Under the pieces are notes generated by a model. It was not told the DNA's origin. It ran no database searches and saw only the letters and a program-made list of their open reading frames with translations. From Candidatus Cloacimonadota bacterium (GTDB lineage: Bacteria > Cloacimonadota > Cloacimonadia > Cloacimonadales > Cloacimonadaceae), in NCBI GenBank assembly GCA_028681035.1, contig JAQUJJ010000171.1, forward strand, positions 1 to 6,533: 6,533 nt of DNA. Reading direction: 5' to 3'. Positions within the stretch are counted from its first letter, which is position 1; each line of letters opens with the position of its first letter. Made by a program: the position numbers and the translations under genes. Shown here piece by piece: positions 6,127 through 6,533 of this stretch.

Positions 6127-6533
6127 TCAACAATGTCCTTTAGTAATTTTACCACTTTTTAGCACGTAAACAAATCCCTATCTTTTTGGCAAGTAATTTC
6201 TTGATTTACTATCAGAATAACCTTATTTCACCTGATTTGCAAGTTTTGCTTTTTCATATTTGTGCCTTTTTCCTAGCATCATTACAGGGTATTTGTCGCT
6301 AAGATTATTGCAAGCCCTTGCTTGAACTGCCCTATCATTGCCCATGTGGAGGGCAATGAGTGGGCAATGATATGACAGTATAAGCAGGCAAGAACTAAGG
6401 ATAGTGAATATTCCACGCATCCCCCCGAAATTTTTCATGCTAATCTTGTAGATGCTTAATATGAGCGGATTGGCATCCTGTGGTTGCTTGAAAATGTAGT
6501 AACCCAAATTGGCAACATATTGCTATATATACA
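6127..6533. other. Non-coding region upstream of the lipoprotein gene
   Basis: About 400 bases, open at the right edge. It should hold the promoter of the minus-strand lipoprotein gene. TTGCCA (6192-6187) sits 17 bases before TTACGT (6169-6164) on the minus strand, but the -10 match is too poor to call. The longest frame (6507-6223, minus) begins with TTG, has no ribosome site, and runs through the dyad repeat; it is not supported. A small hairpin CAAGC-CCTT-GCTTG lies at 6311-6324, just before the larger dyad at 6322-6372. Confidence 0.6.
6322..6372. repeat. Two-tier dyad of 11-bp units (TGCCC / GGGCA half-sites)
   Basis: The left side has two 11-mers ending in TGCCC (6322-6332, 6333-6343). 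The right side has two starting with GGGCA (6351-6361, 6362-6372). All four half-sites are symmetric about position 6347. The inner pair matches over 9 bp (TCATTGCCC 6335-6343 with GGGCAATGA 6351-6359, loop ATGTGGA). A second pairing of the same left arm is even longer: TATCATTGCCC (6333-6343) with GGGCAATGATA (6362-6372), 11 bp. As RNA these two stems exclude each other; as DNA it looks like a double operator. Confidence 0.7.

Noticed and set aside
6146..6151. TAAAAT on the minus strand as a -10 box for the lipoprotein gene
   Set aside because: The transcript would begin within the ribosome binding site at 6136-6140, and no matching -35 is present.
6223..6507. 94-codon minus-strand frame with a hydrophobic stretch
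   Set aside because: The TTG start lacks a ribosome site, and the frame crosses the inverted 11-mer dyad. An internal ATG (6438) gives something faintly like a signal peptide, but nothing else supports a gene.

Overview
The window looks like chromosomal DNA from a diderm (Gram-negative) bacterium. It carries an outer-membrane beta-barrel protein with a POTRA domain and a lipoprotein-type signal peptide. The gene set, the S23/four-helix-bundle gene between short tandem repeats, and the repeat-rich intergenic DNA remind me of Candidatus Cloacimonadota or the wider FCB assemblage. That placement is an impression, not a demonstration.

Layout: (1) Positions 3-1637 (+) hold the C-terminal part of an Omp85 (BamA/TamA-like) protein that enters from outside the window. 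(2) Positions 1638-2141 are a 500-base non-coding gap. It contains two copies of a roughly 32-bp direct repeat, an array of CACGTG palindromes spaced exactly 11 bp apart, and a small hairpin that could form a pseudoknot. (3) Positions 2142-4982 (+) encode a complete three-domain DNA polymerase I, in which every catalytic motif I looked for is present. Its interdomain linker is low-complexity and contains an in-frame copy of a palindrome of the dispersed ATTCCCGC...GCGGGAAT class. (4) Positions 4990-5416 form a compact cassette: a four-helix-bundle (23S rRNA intervening-sequence type) gene on the minus strand, bracketed by four inverted heptamers on each side. (5) Positions 5407-6126 (-) encode a lipoprotein-signal protein with one C-terminal membrane helix, whose last three residues and stop codon lie inside the right-hand heptamer repeat. 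(6) Positions 6127-6533 hold no convincing gene but do hold a two-tier dyad built from 11-bp units.

The genes do not form an obvious pathway: outer-membrane biogenesis, DNA replication/repair and an envelope lipoprotein are housekeeping neighbours. The main interest is the repeat ecology. Several unrelated small repeats sit between genes, at gene ends and inside polA. The four-helix-bundle cassette fills the whole space between two converging genes and appears to have redefined the end of one of them. I saw no CRISPR array, rRNA, tRNA or transposase.
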